NCBI RefSeq assembly: GCF_900094585.1
Contig: NZ_FMAG01000001.1
Coordinates: 62,001-126,000, forward strand
Source of the DNA: Martinezella multihospitum
GTDB taxonomy: Bacteria; Pseudomonadota; Alphaproteobacteria; Rhizobiales; Rhizobiaceae
Length of the DNA: 64,000 bases
Direction of reading: 5' to 3'
This document shows positions 28,161 through 35,813 of the stretch, in pieces. Within the stretch, counting starts at the first letter, position 1. Each line of letters starts with the position of its first letter. The notes under the pieces are model-generated. The model made no database searches and had not been told where the DNA came from. It worked only from the letters and a program-made list of their open reading frames with translations. A program made the position numbers and the translations under genes.

Positions 28161-28928
28161 GTTTCTTGCTCCGTTAAAGTAAACGAGTTCAGAACTAGTC
28201 TATGCTGACCCTCATCGCGTAGGACGATGGAGCTTCGGCTCGCCCTTCGCACATCTCCTTCCCAACGCCATAGCGCGAGGAACTCCAGAGCATGCAAAGA
28301 CCATCTGCACTTTTGTCCAGGCAGTTCCGCCCCTGCCACACCATTCCCGTCACAACAGTATAAAACGCGACAAAATCTCTATAATCATAGTCTAACAGAG
28401 ATATTTTCTGATTTTCTCCGAAGCGTAGTTGACTTTTCAAAGCGGAATCACACGCACCACAGTCTGCGGCTGTCAGATAGTTGCGGCGTTCGTCGGGGAT
28501 GGAGAGTCTGGATACCTCGTTTGTCGTCTAAAGGCTGCCGATGGATCGTTCGCCAGCTTTTCTCAACAAGACTTTGAGGTTTGAGGATGCGGTTTCGCTC
28601 GGATTGAAATCGGCTACGCAGCGCGAGATACTCAGGCTCTGCAGCAATGCTCGATTATGCAGCGAAGGCCTCGTGAGCGCATTATGGGCCGTAAGATCGA
28701 CGCGTATCGTCATACCGTCAGGTCAATGCTTAACCCTTTGTAAAACAACAGGTAAGTGGGTATCCCTGATCAACCAGCAGATACTTTAAATGGGAAGGAA
28801 CACAGGATGGAGAAAAGTCCACGTGTTTCGAGGCCGACCGCCAGCTCTCGATCGAAGCTCGTCCGTTGACCCGATCCACATCTAGTAAATAGGATGAAAC
28901 GGCATCGTCTTATCGCGTTATTCTTCTT
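28161..28928. other. Gap between the two Hint genes
   Basis: The 768 bases hold the promoter of Hint copy 1. They also contain a plus-oriented GCGACA motif at 28357, followed by a consensus-like TATAAT at 28380. A plus-strand frame at 28541-28789 (82 codons) lies downstream of that motif; its sequence matches nothing I know, and it has no clear ribosome binding site. I do not call it, but it is the only candidate for what the plus-oriented promoter-like element would drive. Confidence 0.4.
28357..28376 (+). promoter_or_regulatory. Recurrent GCGACA surface-gene motif, copy b, with nearby TATAAT
   Basis: AGTATAAAACGCGACAAAAT matches copy a at 17 of 20 positions. A TATAAT hexamer follows at 28380-28385. 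Unlike the other copies, it points away from the nearest known gene (Hint copy 1). Confidence 0.4.
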
Positions 28929-30119
28929 TCACGATGCTTCAGCCTCGCGGACGCGATAGCCCATTTCCACCGCCCGCCTTTCAATAGAGATACGGGCTTG
29001 CTGGAGCACTCTGCCGGCATAGACTGGCGGATAGCACCAGTCGTTCCAGGTGCGCGTTGCTGTATTTGCAAAGGAACCAAACCGCAGTACGCCAGGCTCA
29101 AGGAAAGACATACGACCACCGAGAGCGAGATATGTCTCGGTCTGTGCGCCTTCGGCAAGAATAATCGAATGCTGTTCGAGCTCGATATGGTAATACTCGA
29201 ACGGCACCAAAGTCGTCTCCTGCGTGATCGTCGTACCGTTGAGGAGGAACTTTGCTGGAATCAACGATTCCTCCAGAAACATGCAGCGGTCCGGCGAAAC
29301 ATAAAGATCCCGGGAAGGGACGTTTTCCGCAAGGGCGCCCGCCTGTATGCGAACCGGAAGGGTATCGCGTGGCCTATCGATCGCCTTAGGATCAATCCGA
29401 CGCCGTCCGACCCATTTGATTTCCGCAACACCTTTGTGAGTGACCACAAGATCGCCGGCCCGTAAATCCTCGACCGGAGTATCTCCCTCGGGTGTGCGGA
29501 TGAGTGTGCCACGCAGGAAGCAGCTCGTAAAAGTCAGGCTGTCTGCGTTGGCATCGTAGGTGTAGGTGACACCCGTGGGTATGGTATAGGAGCCGAACGG
29601 TATCGCGTTCAACAAACCGCCGAAGAAGGTGATGGTATTCCCTGCTTGAGAGACGACATTCGAGCCTACTACCTCGATCCTGTCTCCCGATTGAACGTTT
29701 ACGACGTTTGGCGGGGCCGGGAGACTCAAATAGATGCCGCCGGGATGGTAGGCGAACAGCCCACTACCGTTTGCACCGGCAAAATCCACGGTAGCTCCGT
29801 TCAAAAGGTCAGCAGTAAGCAGGCCCACATCCGCCGTAATACTCGAATTGGCGCCTATCGCATAAGTATAGGTCGAAGCGGCCCCGACATTTGCGAGGCC
29901 GGCATTGATCTTCACATTGGCACCACTAACCGCTTTGATCGTTGTATTTGAAGCCGCACCGATGCCGACGATACTGCTAATATCGACATCAACGCCGTCA
30001 ACAATCACCGTACCGTTGGCAACCAGGTTGAGTTGGATGCTATCCGAGGGAGTGCCGGCATTGCTACTATCAATCGTAGTAGTGCCATTGTTGATTAGGT
30101 TGATGCCAATCAAAGCCAT
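28929..30119 (-). CDS. Hint-domain secreted-type protein, copy 2
   Basis: This 396-residue protein starts at ATG with GGAGAGG upstream. The N-terminal 200 residues are a Gly/Asn/Thr/Ala-rich beta passenger (VNINAGLANVGAAS-type repeats), shorter than in copy 1. The Hint_2 domain starts at about residue 200 with CFLRGTLI and VEDLRAGDLVVTHKG. It continues to YYHIELEQHSIILAEGAQTETYL. Where the family normally has SPDH, this protein reads SPDRCMF, so the block-B His is replaced by Arg; copy 1 keeps a His there. It may therefore be altered in self-cleavage. It is 53 nt downstream of the outer-membrane protein gene on the same strand, so the pair may be cotranscribed. Confidence 0.85.
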   Translation of the reverse strand: MALIGINLINNGTTTIDSSNAGTPSDSIQLNLVANGTVIVDGVDVDISSIVGIGAASNTTIKAVSGANVKINAGLANVGAASTYTYAIGANSSITADVGLLTADLLNGATVDFAGANGSGLFAYHPGGIYLSLPAPPNVVNVQSGDRIEVVGSNVVSQAGNTITFFGGLLNAIPFGSYTIPTGVTYTYDANADSLTFTSCFLRGTLIRTPEGDTPVEDLRAGDLVVTHKGVAEIKWVGRRRIDPKAIDRPRDTLPVRIQAGALAENVPSRDLYVSPDRCMFLEESLIPAKFLLNGTTITQETTLVPFEYYHIELEQHSIILAEGAQTETYLALGGRMSFLEPGVLRFGSFANTATRTWNDWCYPPVYAGRVLQQARISIERRAVEMGYRVREAEAS

Positions 30120-30172
30120 GTTATTATCCTCTCCGACAGATTAACATGTTGTCTTTTAAGGCAAAGCTGTGG

Positions 30173-30865
30173 TCAGAACTTATAGTTCAGACCCACCCGA
30201 ACGGCATGGAAATCAAGGCTCGCTTTGGAGTTGAGCGCATCCCCGCCCATGTTGCTGCTGCCGAAATCGACATACTGATATTCGAGTTTCGCTGTCACAT
30301 GGTCGGTGAAGGCGTGCTCGATGCCGGCGCCGACTGTCCAACCGGCCTTGGTCTTGTCGTCATCGAAGCTAGCGCCACCGAGTGCACCTTTATAATTGAC
30401 GTGGCCATAGGCGAGACCGCCGGTACCGTAGAACAATGTGTTGTCATAGGCATAACCGATACGGGGGCGGACGGTGCCGTACCAGTCGATCTTGGAAGAC
30501 GCGCTTGCCGTTCCATTTCTGAACGAGTCGCTAATGTCAGCGCCCTGGAAATCCGCTTCGAGGCCGACTACCCAGTTGGGGTCGAACTGGTAGTTGTAGC
30601 CGATCTGGCCGCCTCCGAGGAAACCGGACCCTTCGAGCTTGCCAAATCTGCCAAGGTAACTTCCAAAGGAATGGAACCCGACATCATCGTTACCACCGAA
30701 ACCGCCGCCGGCATTCACACCGACATAGAAACCGGTCCACGAAAATACCGGCGCCGCCTCAACGGGAGCTTGAGGCGGCGTGGAAGTCGCGAGATCTGCT
30801 GCATAGACGGTACTTCCCGCAACCGTAGCCAACAAGAAAACCGTAGTCCCCAAAAACTTGCGCAT
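30173..30865 (-). CDS. Omp25/RopB-like outer-membrane beta-barrel protein
   Basis: The start is ATG 30865, with GGAGA upstream, giving 230 residues. The Sec signal MRKFLGTTVFLLATVAGSTVYA ends at an AxA-like site before ADLA. The mature part begins FSWTGFYVGVNAGGGFG, the classic opening of the Omp25/RopB porin-like family. Alternating strands follow and the last residue is Phe (VRVGLNYKF), the signal for the BAM complex. Such proteins are structural small barrels of the rhizobial outer membrane and are often regulated during symbiosis. A GCGACA motif lies about 145 nt upstream in the gene's orientation. Function beyond outer-membrane structure is not readable. Confidence 0.92.
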   Translation of the reverse strand: MRKFLGTTVFLLATVAGSTVYAADLATSTPPQAPVEAAPVFSWTGFYVGVNAGGGFGGNDDVGFHSFGSYLGRFGKLEGSGFLGGGQIGYNYQFDPNWVVGLEADFQGADISDSFRNGTASASSKIDWYGTVRPRIGYAYDNTLFYGTGGLAYGHVNYKGALGGASFDDDKTKAGWTVGAGIEHAFTDHVTAKLEYQYVDFGSSNMGGDALNSKASLDFHAVRVGLNYKF

Positions 30866-31804
30866 TCGAAAATTCTCCTCGAAGGAATTCACGAGATTCA
30901 ACATGTAACTTGCGAAAGTTCACGTTGAGGCCATAATATAGACGCGATTATATCTGTAAATACGTAGTCACTAATAAATATTTTCAAGATGTAAGCTTTA
31001 TTTGTATAGTTTTGTCGCAATATGTATTGAGAGCATATTGATTCTATACTTTTGACGTCCAGAAAATTCCGGAATCGCGGCGATAGAAACATTGCAACTA
31101 GAATGAGATGGATGGCTTGCGTCCGCCGCGGACGCAGGATGTATAACGAGGCGCGGTAATTTCGCTTCGCTCGCATAGGCCGCCAGCCGCGGCGGCTTCC
31201 TCGTGACGCAATCGGGTGTGATATGTCGCTTTCGATATAGACAGGCAGGACGCCGTTCTGCGAGCTTCTGTCGCCACCGCAGATATTCATCTGCTGCGCT
31301 GGGAGGCTTGACGGGGCGGACCCTAGAAGGAACGTCAGGCCTCCCAACTGCGCCCAAACCCCTCCCCCTATGAACGAACATATGACGAAGAGCAGGCTGA
31401 CAGATCACGGCCTGCATACACCTGGTGTCGTCAATCTCGGCAACAGCACGCAGAAGACAGGCAGGGCGATCATGTTGCCGCTGGAGCATTCTGAAACACG
31501 CGGCCTGACAGCATTAGGCATTGGCTTACTGTGAAATCGGCTTTCCAACGCCAGGCGCAATCAGACCGCCCGCGCCGCTTTCCGTATGGACGATGTGGCG
31601 TCGGCAAGCCACACCTTTGGAACTATCGCAACCGCCAATTTGCGATGGTCGGGAGGCTCGATCGCCTTGCTTCAAGTAACGGTCGGGCCTCCTCGCTTGC
31701 GACAAGCGCAACTCACCGTCTAGTTGCCTTTCCCGCAGCGTGCGCCAAGGCGCCTGCGTCCTCGCGCGGCAGCAAGTTCGGATAAGCCGACAGGTTTAAT
31801 CGCC
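30866..31804. other. Long gap after the outer-membrane protein gene promoter
   Basis: The first 200 bases (to about 31060) are A+T-rich and form the promoter region of the outer-membrane protein gene. The rest, to 31804, contains only short frames with atypical protein sequence and no usable start signals. I recognise neither a gene nor a mobile element; eroded coding remnants are possible. Confidence 0.4.
31009..31028 (-). promoter_or_regulatory. Recurrent GCGACA surface-gene motif, copy c
   Basis: On the minus strand the sequence is AATACATATTGCGACAAAAC, about 145 bases upstream of the outer-membrane protein gene and in its orientation. The core ATTGCGACA is shared with copy d at 12617. 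Confidence 0.4.
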
Positions 31805-32359
31805 TCAGGGAATTACACGCATGCCGACCGCGCCGGCCGCCTTCAGGAAGACGGAGCGAACCTCTTCAGGTGAAACCCTGCCCTTGACGCCGTCGACGCA
31901 GGCCTGCAACGCCGCTTCAAACGCATCTCCGTAGCGTATCGGCCATTTCGTCGTCAGATACTCGATGGCCTGTGCGATCGAATTGATGGATTGAACCTCG
32001 TCGCCATCCTGCGCTGCAATTCCGAGCGGCGCGAATGCCAGCTCTGCAGGCTCGTCCGAGGCGTCAAATGGCGGTGTCTGATCTTGATCGGCGACATTTT
32101 CGGACTTTGCATGCCGTCGCCTCGTCACCAGCGTAGCCAGCAAGGTCATATCCCGGGCAATCTTATCCAGGGCTGCGAGCTTGTCCCCTTTGGCTGCCGC
32201 CGGGTCTAGATCACCCTCTCCCGCTTGCGGCGGCTCCGGTGGTAACGCCAGGCGACTATCTGCGTTCGTTTGAGGAGTGAAAACATCAACAGGGACCGAA
32301 TTAACAAGCTGCGCACCGTTATCGAGATCGGTGCCAAAACTCTTATCATTCCGCCCCAT
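31805..32359 (-). CDS. DUF982 domain protein
   Basis: ATG 32359 gives 184 residues; a TTG five codons upstream is also in frame. The N-terminal 110 residues look disordered (Asp/Pro/Ala-rich). The last 70 residues form the DUF982 domain: SIAQAIEYLTTKWPIRYGDAFEAALQACVDGVKG, split in the usual helix pair, ending VFLKAAGAVGMRVIP. DUF982 is a small domain expanded in Rhizobiales with no known function. The long N-terminal extension is unusual, since most DUF982 proteins are about 70-100 residues. It stands alone between two gaps. Confidence 0.8.
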   Translation of the reverse strand: MGRNDKSFGTDLDNGAQLVNSVPVDVFTPQTNADSRLALPPEPPQAGEGDLDPAAAKGDKLAALDKIARDMTLLATLVTRRRHAKSENVADQDQTPPFDASDEPAELAFAPLGIAAQDGDEVQSINSIAQAIEYLTTKWPIRYGDAFEAALQACVDGVKGRVSPEEVRSVFLKAAGAVGMRVIP

Positions 32360-32435
32360 GCCAGCCTGTCCCAATAAGCGCCGTCAAACCCGTCCCGCTG
32401 CATAGCTGCGATATGCAGTATCGACAAAAGTACTA

Positions 32436-32723
32436 CTAATAAAACGCAATTGACCCGTTTAGATTAAAACTTTGAAACGAATTTGACCAGTATCGCGACA
32501 ACAGAAAGCGCAAATACTCATAAAACCAGGCCGATATTGGCTTATTTTCAATGTATAAATATGGAAATTTTCGCTTAAAAAGCCAACGGATGATCCTGTG
32601 ATCGAAGCTGCATCTCTTCGATATAGCCGTCGCATCTACATCTATAGTTGCATAGACTTCTTCAAGGATCGCCCAATCCACCTGCAATTGCGATTCCCGG
32701 CAGCTTTCGGTGCCGGAAGCCAT
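32436..32723 (-). CDS. Small hypothetical protein, doubtful
   Basis: The 95-codon frame lies in an A+T-rich gap. Its product is rich in aromatic residues (WLFKRKFPYLYIENKPISAWFYEYLRFLL) and resembles no family I know. The start lacks a strong ribosome binding site. It may be a fast-evolving accessory gene or a chance frame. Confidence 0.22.
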   Translation of the reverse strand: MASGTESCRESQLQVDWAILEEVYATIDVDATAISKRCSFDHRIIRWLFKRKFPYLYIENKPISAWFYEYLRFLLSRYWSNSFQSFNLNGSIAFY

Positions 32724-32882
32724 TGCAAGCCTGCCACAAGACGTTACTCACAATTACGGACACATGTGTCTGCGAAAGCGAGATGATACGCTTTTCGATT
32801 GCGATGATCGGCGCGGAAAGCCGATGAGAAATGCGAGCCACTGGTGCAGAATTGAAGGGGCGCACCGAAGTGCGCCGCTTGT

Positions 32883-33128
32883 TCAGACGATGAAGAAAGT
32901 CGATGGCGGAACCTGCAATGCGGTGGCAATGCGGCGAAGTTTCGCCGGATCGGCCTCGGCACCAGCCTCGATTTCAGTGATTTCCTCACTGGTGAGGCCA
33001 CAGGTCTCAGAGAGGTCGTCAATCGTATAACCGATGGCTTCACGCGCCTGCCGCACAGCAGCAGCAATCTCACCATCAGGAACGGTAGAAACCTTTGAAC
33101 TATCGATATTATTCGGAGTAATGGACAT
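32883..33128 (-). CDS. Small XRE-type helix-turn-helix protein
   Basis: ATG 33128 with AAGGAG eight bases upstream gives 81 residues; an upstream in-frame start at 33200 is weaker. Residues about 20-78 form a Cro/C1-type helix-turn-helix: VRQAREAIGYTIDDLSETCGLTSEEITEIEAGAEADPAKLRRIATALQ, with the typical recognition helix and the final PPSTFF. There is no second domain. It is probably a DNA-binding regulator of unknown targets. The flanking gaps are large and A+T-leaning, which fits an accessory gene. Confidence 0.8.
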   Translation of the reverse strand: MSITPNNIDSSKVSTVPDGEIAAAVRQAREAIGYTIDDLSETCGLTSEEITEIEAGAEADPAKLRRIATALQVPPSTFFIV

Positions 33129-33434
33129 GAAATTTCTCCTTCCAAAGTCCGCCGGCCAATTCGTTGCCGGGTGAAGGCAGCTATTGCAGCCATGAGGCAT
33201 ATCGACCTAAACAGACACGGCCGAACGCTGCGTCAATATAGGCATCAATGCGGCGAGGGCAAGCACGGAAGCGCATAGCTGCCAATCGCCTGGCTCTCGG
33301 CTAATTTCGCGATTTAATATTCTGTGATAGCGACAACACGTCACGGTTACAGAGGAATGAACGCTACCGCGCGCCGTCTTGTGACGACTGCCATCGGCCA
33401 GCCGGCTGCGAACACCACCCTATAACGACGAAGA
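33129..33434. other. Gap between the XRE-type gene and the Nudix gene
   Basis: The 306 bases contain the promoter region of the small helix-turn-helix gene. AGCGACAACAC at about 33329 recalls the GCGACA motif but its left half does not fit. No gene is seen. Confidence 0.4.
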
Positions 33435-33968
33435 TCACTTCTTGCCTTTTGCCTTGCGCACCTTCCGCTCGGCCACAAGCAGGAGCCCCTTGAGTTCCGG
33501 TTCACGCACACGATTGGCTGCCTCGATGAAGGAAACCCATTCGACGCGGCGTTGGCCTCGCTCCGGAAAGTCCTGGAGCGTTTGGTCGACCTCCAGCAGA
33601 TGCAGTTCGACAATGCAGGGAACGCGGCTGCCGTCGGCAAGCTGCTTCAGATAGGTAAAATAGCCGAAAGGCTTTTTCTTCACCTTGCCGCGCACGCCGG
33701 CTTCTTCGTAAGCTTCAATGGCGGCAACCTCATGCGGCTTCTTGCCCTTGATCGGCCAGCCCTTGGGAACGACCCATCGGCCGCTTTCCCGACTTGTGAC
33801 GACGAGCATCTCGGCATCGTCGCATTCGGGCACCTTCCTGTAGCAGATGGCCGCATATTGCTCATGGACCCGGCCGTGCAGCAACTCGTCCGTATGAGAG
33901 GCGAGTTCGGAGAGAAAGCTCTCCGACCGCCGCAAGGCTTTTTGCTGAGCTGAGAGTGAGGAAGCCAT
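33435..33968 (-). CDS. Nudix hydrolase, DIPP-like
   Basis: This 177-residue protein has the fold markers WVVPKGWP followed by the Nudix segment ending YEEAGVRG. In the consensus GX5EX7REUXEEXGU the later EExGU part is intact (EEAGV). The first Glu position is Lys and the Arg of RE is Ile. Similar PKGWP proteins form the diphosphoinositol-polyphosphate-like Nudix subgroup in rhizobia. These hydrolyse nucleoside or inositol diphosphates; the substrate here is unknown. The C-terminus is very basic (RKVRKAKGKK). It is a single gene with no obvious operon partner. Confidence 0.88.
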   Translation of the reverse strand: MASSLSAQQKALRRSESFLSELASHTDELLHGRVHEQYAAICYRKVPECDDAEMLVVTSRESGRWVVPKGWPIKGKKPHEVAAIEAYEEAGVRGKVKKKPFGYFTYLKQLADGSRVPCIVELHLLEVDQTLQDFPERGQRRVEWVSFIEAANRVREPELKGLLLVAERKVRKAKGKK

Positions 33969-34217
33969 GGACGCGCTACTCGCGATATGGCCGATCGACG
34001 CAAATGCCCCTCAATACCGGCTGGCTTGCGCTCACAAAAATCGCCTGTGACACGCTGCCCTCCTGTCCGCCTGGGTTTCGTCGAAATTCACAACTGTCAG
34101 TATGATGCTGTGAGCCGTTGCGGTGACAGTTTTATGAAGGCGGCTGTTGATGATGCGGGAGGGATCAGCCGCCCGTCTGCGCTACACGAAACTGTGATCG
34201 AACGGCACGGAAGCGAA

Positions 34218-34241
34218 AAACGGCCCCCAAAGGGGCCGTTT
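34218..34241 (-). terminator. Rho-independent terminator of dctA
   Basis: A perfect 10-bp stem, AAACGGCCCC/GGGGCCGTTT, closes a 4-base loop. On the minus strand it runs into TTTTT, 26 bases after the dctA stop. Confidence 0.85.
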
Positions 34242-34266
34242 CATCCTTGGGAGGATGATGCGAAGT

Positions 34267-35595
34267 TTACTCGGCGGCCTGCAGGGCAGGCACCTCGATT
34301 TCTTCGCTCAATTGCCCTGCCATGGCGGCGGCAAACTTGGTCTGATCGAGCTCGTTTTCCCAGCGGGCGACGACGACCGTGGCAACCGCATTGCCGACAA
34401 AGTTGGTCAGCGCGCGGCACTCCGACATGAAACGATCGATGCCCAGGATCAGCGCCATGCCGGCGATCGGCACCGAAGGCACGACTGCGAGCGTCGCGGC
34501 CAGCGTGATGAAGCCTGCACCGGTGATGCCGGCGGCACCCTTGGAGCTCAGCATCGCGACCAGCAGCAGCAGGATCTGGTCACCAAGCGCAAGCGGCGTA
34601 TCGGTAGCCTGCGCGATGAACAGTGCTGCCAGCGTCATGTAGATGTTCGTTCCGTCAAGGTTGAAGGAGTAGCCGGTCGGGATGACGAGACCAACGACGG
34701 AGCGCTTGCAGCCCGCGCGTTCCATCTTGTTCATCAGGCCAGGCAGTGCGGCTTCCGAAGACGAGGTGCCGAGCACCAGCAGCAGCTCTTCCTTGATGTA
34801 GCGGATCAGTGCCAGGATCGAGAAGCCGTTATAGCGGGCGACGGCGCCGAGCACCACGAGAACGAACAACAGCGATGTGGCGTAGAAAGTGCCGATCAGG
34901 AATGCCAAGTTGGCGATCGTGCCGATACCATACTTACCGATGGTGAAGGCCATGGCGCCGAAGGCACCGATGGGAGCGAACTTCATCAGCAGGGCAACCA
35001 TGCGGAAGATCGGCGTGGTCAATGCCTGTAGGAAATCCGTCACTGGGCGGCCGCGTTCGCCGGCAGCGCCAAGCGCTATGCCGAAGACCACCGAGAAGAA
35101 CAGCACCTGGAGAATATCGCCCTTGGCGAAGGCGCCGACGATCGTATCCGGGATGATGTTCATCAGGAAGCCGATGACGGAGGCATCATGCGCCTGAGCC
35201 GCATAATTGGTGACTGCCTTGGTATCCAGCGTCGCCGGATTGATATGCATGCCGGCGCCCGGCTGCACGACGTTGGCAACGATGAGGCCGACGATCAGCG
35301 CCAAGGTTGAGAAGGTCAGAAAGTAGATGAACGCCTTGCCTACGACGCGGCCGAACTTCTTCAAGTCCGACATGCCGGCGATGCCGGTCGCAACCGTCAG
35401 GAAGATGACCGGCGCGATGACCATACGCACCAGCTTGATGAAGGCATCGCCGAGCGGCTGCAACGATGTGCCGAGCTGCGGATAGTAATGACCAAGCAGG
35501 ATGCCGGCGGCGATGGCGGTCAGAACCTGCACGTAGAGGTGCCGGTAGAAGGGAACTTTGGCGCGCGTTTCCGCGGCGGCGATGGGAGCAATCAT
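34267..35595 (-). CDS. dctA: C4-dicarboxylate:cation symporter DctA
   Basis: ATG 35595 with GGAGG five bases upstream gives 442 residues; the frame extends seven codons further without need. The N-terminus ([27 protein letters not shown]) and [29 protein letters not shown] are near-identical in layout to rhizobial DctA. The serine-rich reentrant loop [10 protein letters not shown] and the [12 protein letters not shown] motif of the glutamate/dicarboxylate family are present. The protein takes up succinate, fumarate and malate, the carbon source of nitrogen-fixing bacteroids. It is divergent from dctBD, with a sigma-54 promoter and a DctD-type palindrome between them, and ends with a clear terminator. 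Confidence 0.97.
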   Translation of the reverse strand: MIAPIAAAETRAKVPFYRHLYVQVLTAIAAGILLGHYYPQLGTSLQPLGDAFIKLVRMVIAPVIFLTVATGIAGMSDLKKFGRVVGKAFIYFLTFSTLALIVGLIVANVVQPGAGMHINPATLDTKAVTNYAAQAHDASVIGFLMNIIPDTIVGAFAKGDILQVLFFSVVFGIALGAAGERGRPVTDFLQALTTPIFRMVALLMKFAPIGAFGAMAFTIGKYGIGTIANLAFLIGTFYATSLLFVLVVLGAVARYNGFSILALIRYIKEELLLVLGTSSSEAALPGLMNKMERAGCKRSVVGLVIPTGYSFNLDGTNIYMTLAALFIAQATDTPLALGDQILLLLVAMLSSKGAAGITGAGFITLAATLAVVPSVPIAGMALILGIDRFMSECRALTNFVGNAVATVVVARWENELDQTKFAAAMAGQLSEEIEVPALQAAE

Positions 35596-35680
35596 GATGT
35601 CCTCCGTTAAGCCCAACCGATCTCTCGGCCCTCCGGGCGACGACTAGAATTCAACAGCCTCCGACTGTTCCGCCATTCTT

Positions 35681-35696
35681 TGCAATGACCGTGCCA
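35681..35696 (-). promoter_or_regulatory. Sigma-54 promoter of dctA
   Basis: On the minus strand the sequence TGGCACGGTCATTGCA matches the -24/-12 consensus TGGCAC-N5-TTGCA exactly. It lies about 85 bases upstream of the dctA start codon, as in other rhizobia where DctD and RpoN activate dctA. Confidence 0.93.
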
Positions 35697-35763
35697 GATG
35701 AGTGCCTTTATTTTAACACATTGCTTTTGTTGGCTTTTAATTTCCGTCGCTGATCGACGATTA

Positions 35764-35793
35764 TCGATCTGTGCGACTATCCGCACAGATCGA
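35764..35793. promoter_or_regulatory. DctD-type upstream activator palindrome
   Basis: Perfect 12-bp arms, TCGATCTGTGCG and CGCACAGATCGA, flank a 6-base spacer. The centre is about 85 bases upstream of the sigma-54 element and 21-50 bases before dctB. A TGTGCG-N6-CGCACA core matches known DctD sites. I see no second site of equal quality, although two are usual. Confidence 0.8.
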
Positions 35794-35813
35794 ATTGCGG
35801 TGCGCGCGAAATC

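Noticed and set aside
30898..31489. Two overlapping minus-strand frames after the outer-membrane protein promoter
   Set aside because: They overlap one another and the promoter region, show atypical composition, and resemble no protein.
31531..31785. 84-codon plus-strand frame in the gap at 31 kb
   Set aside because: No ribosome binding site and no recognisable content.
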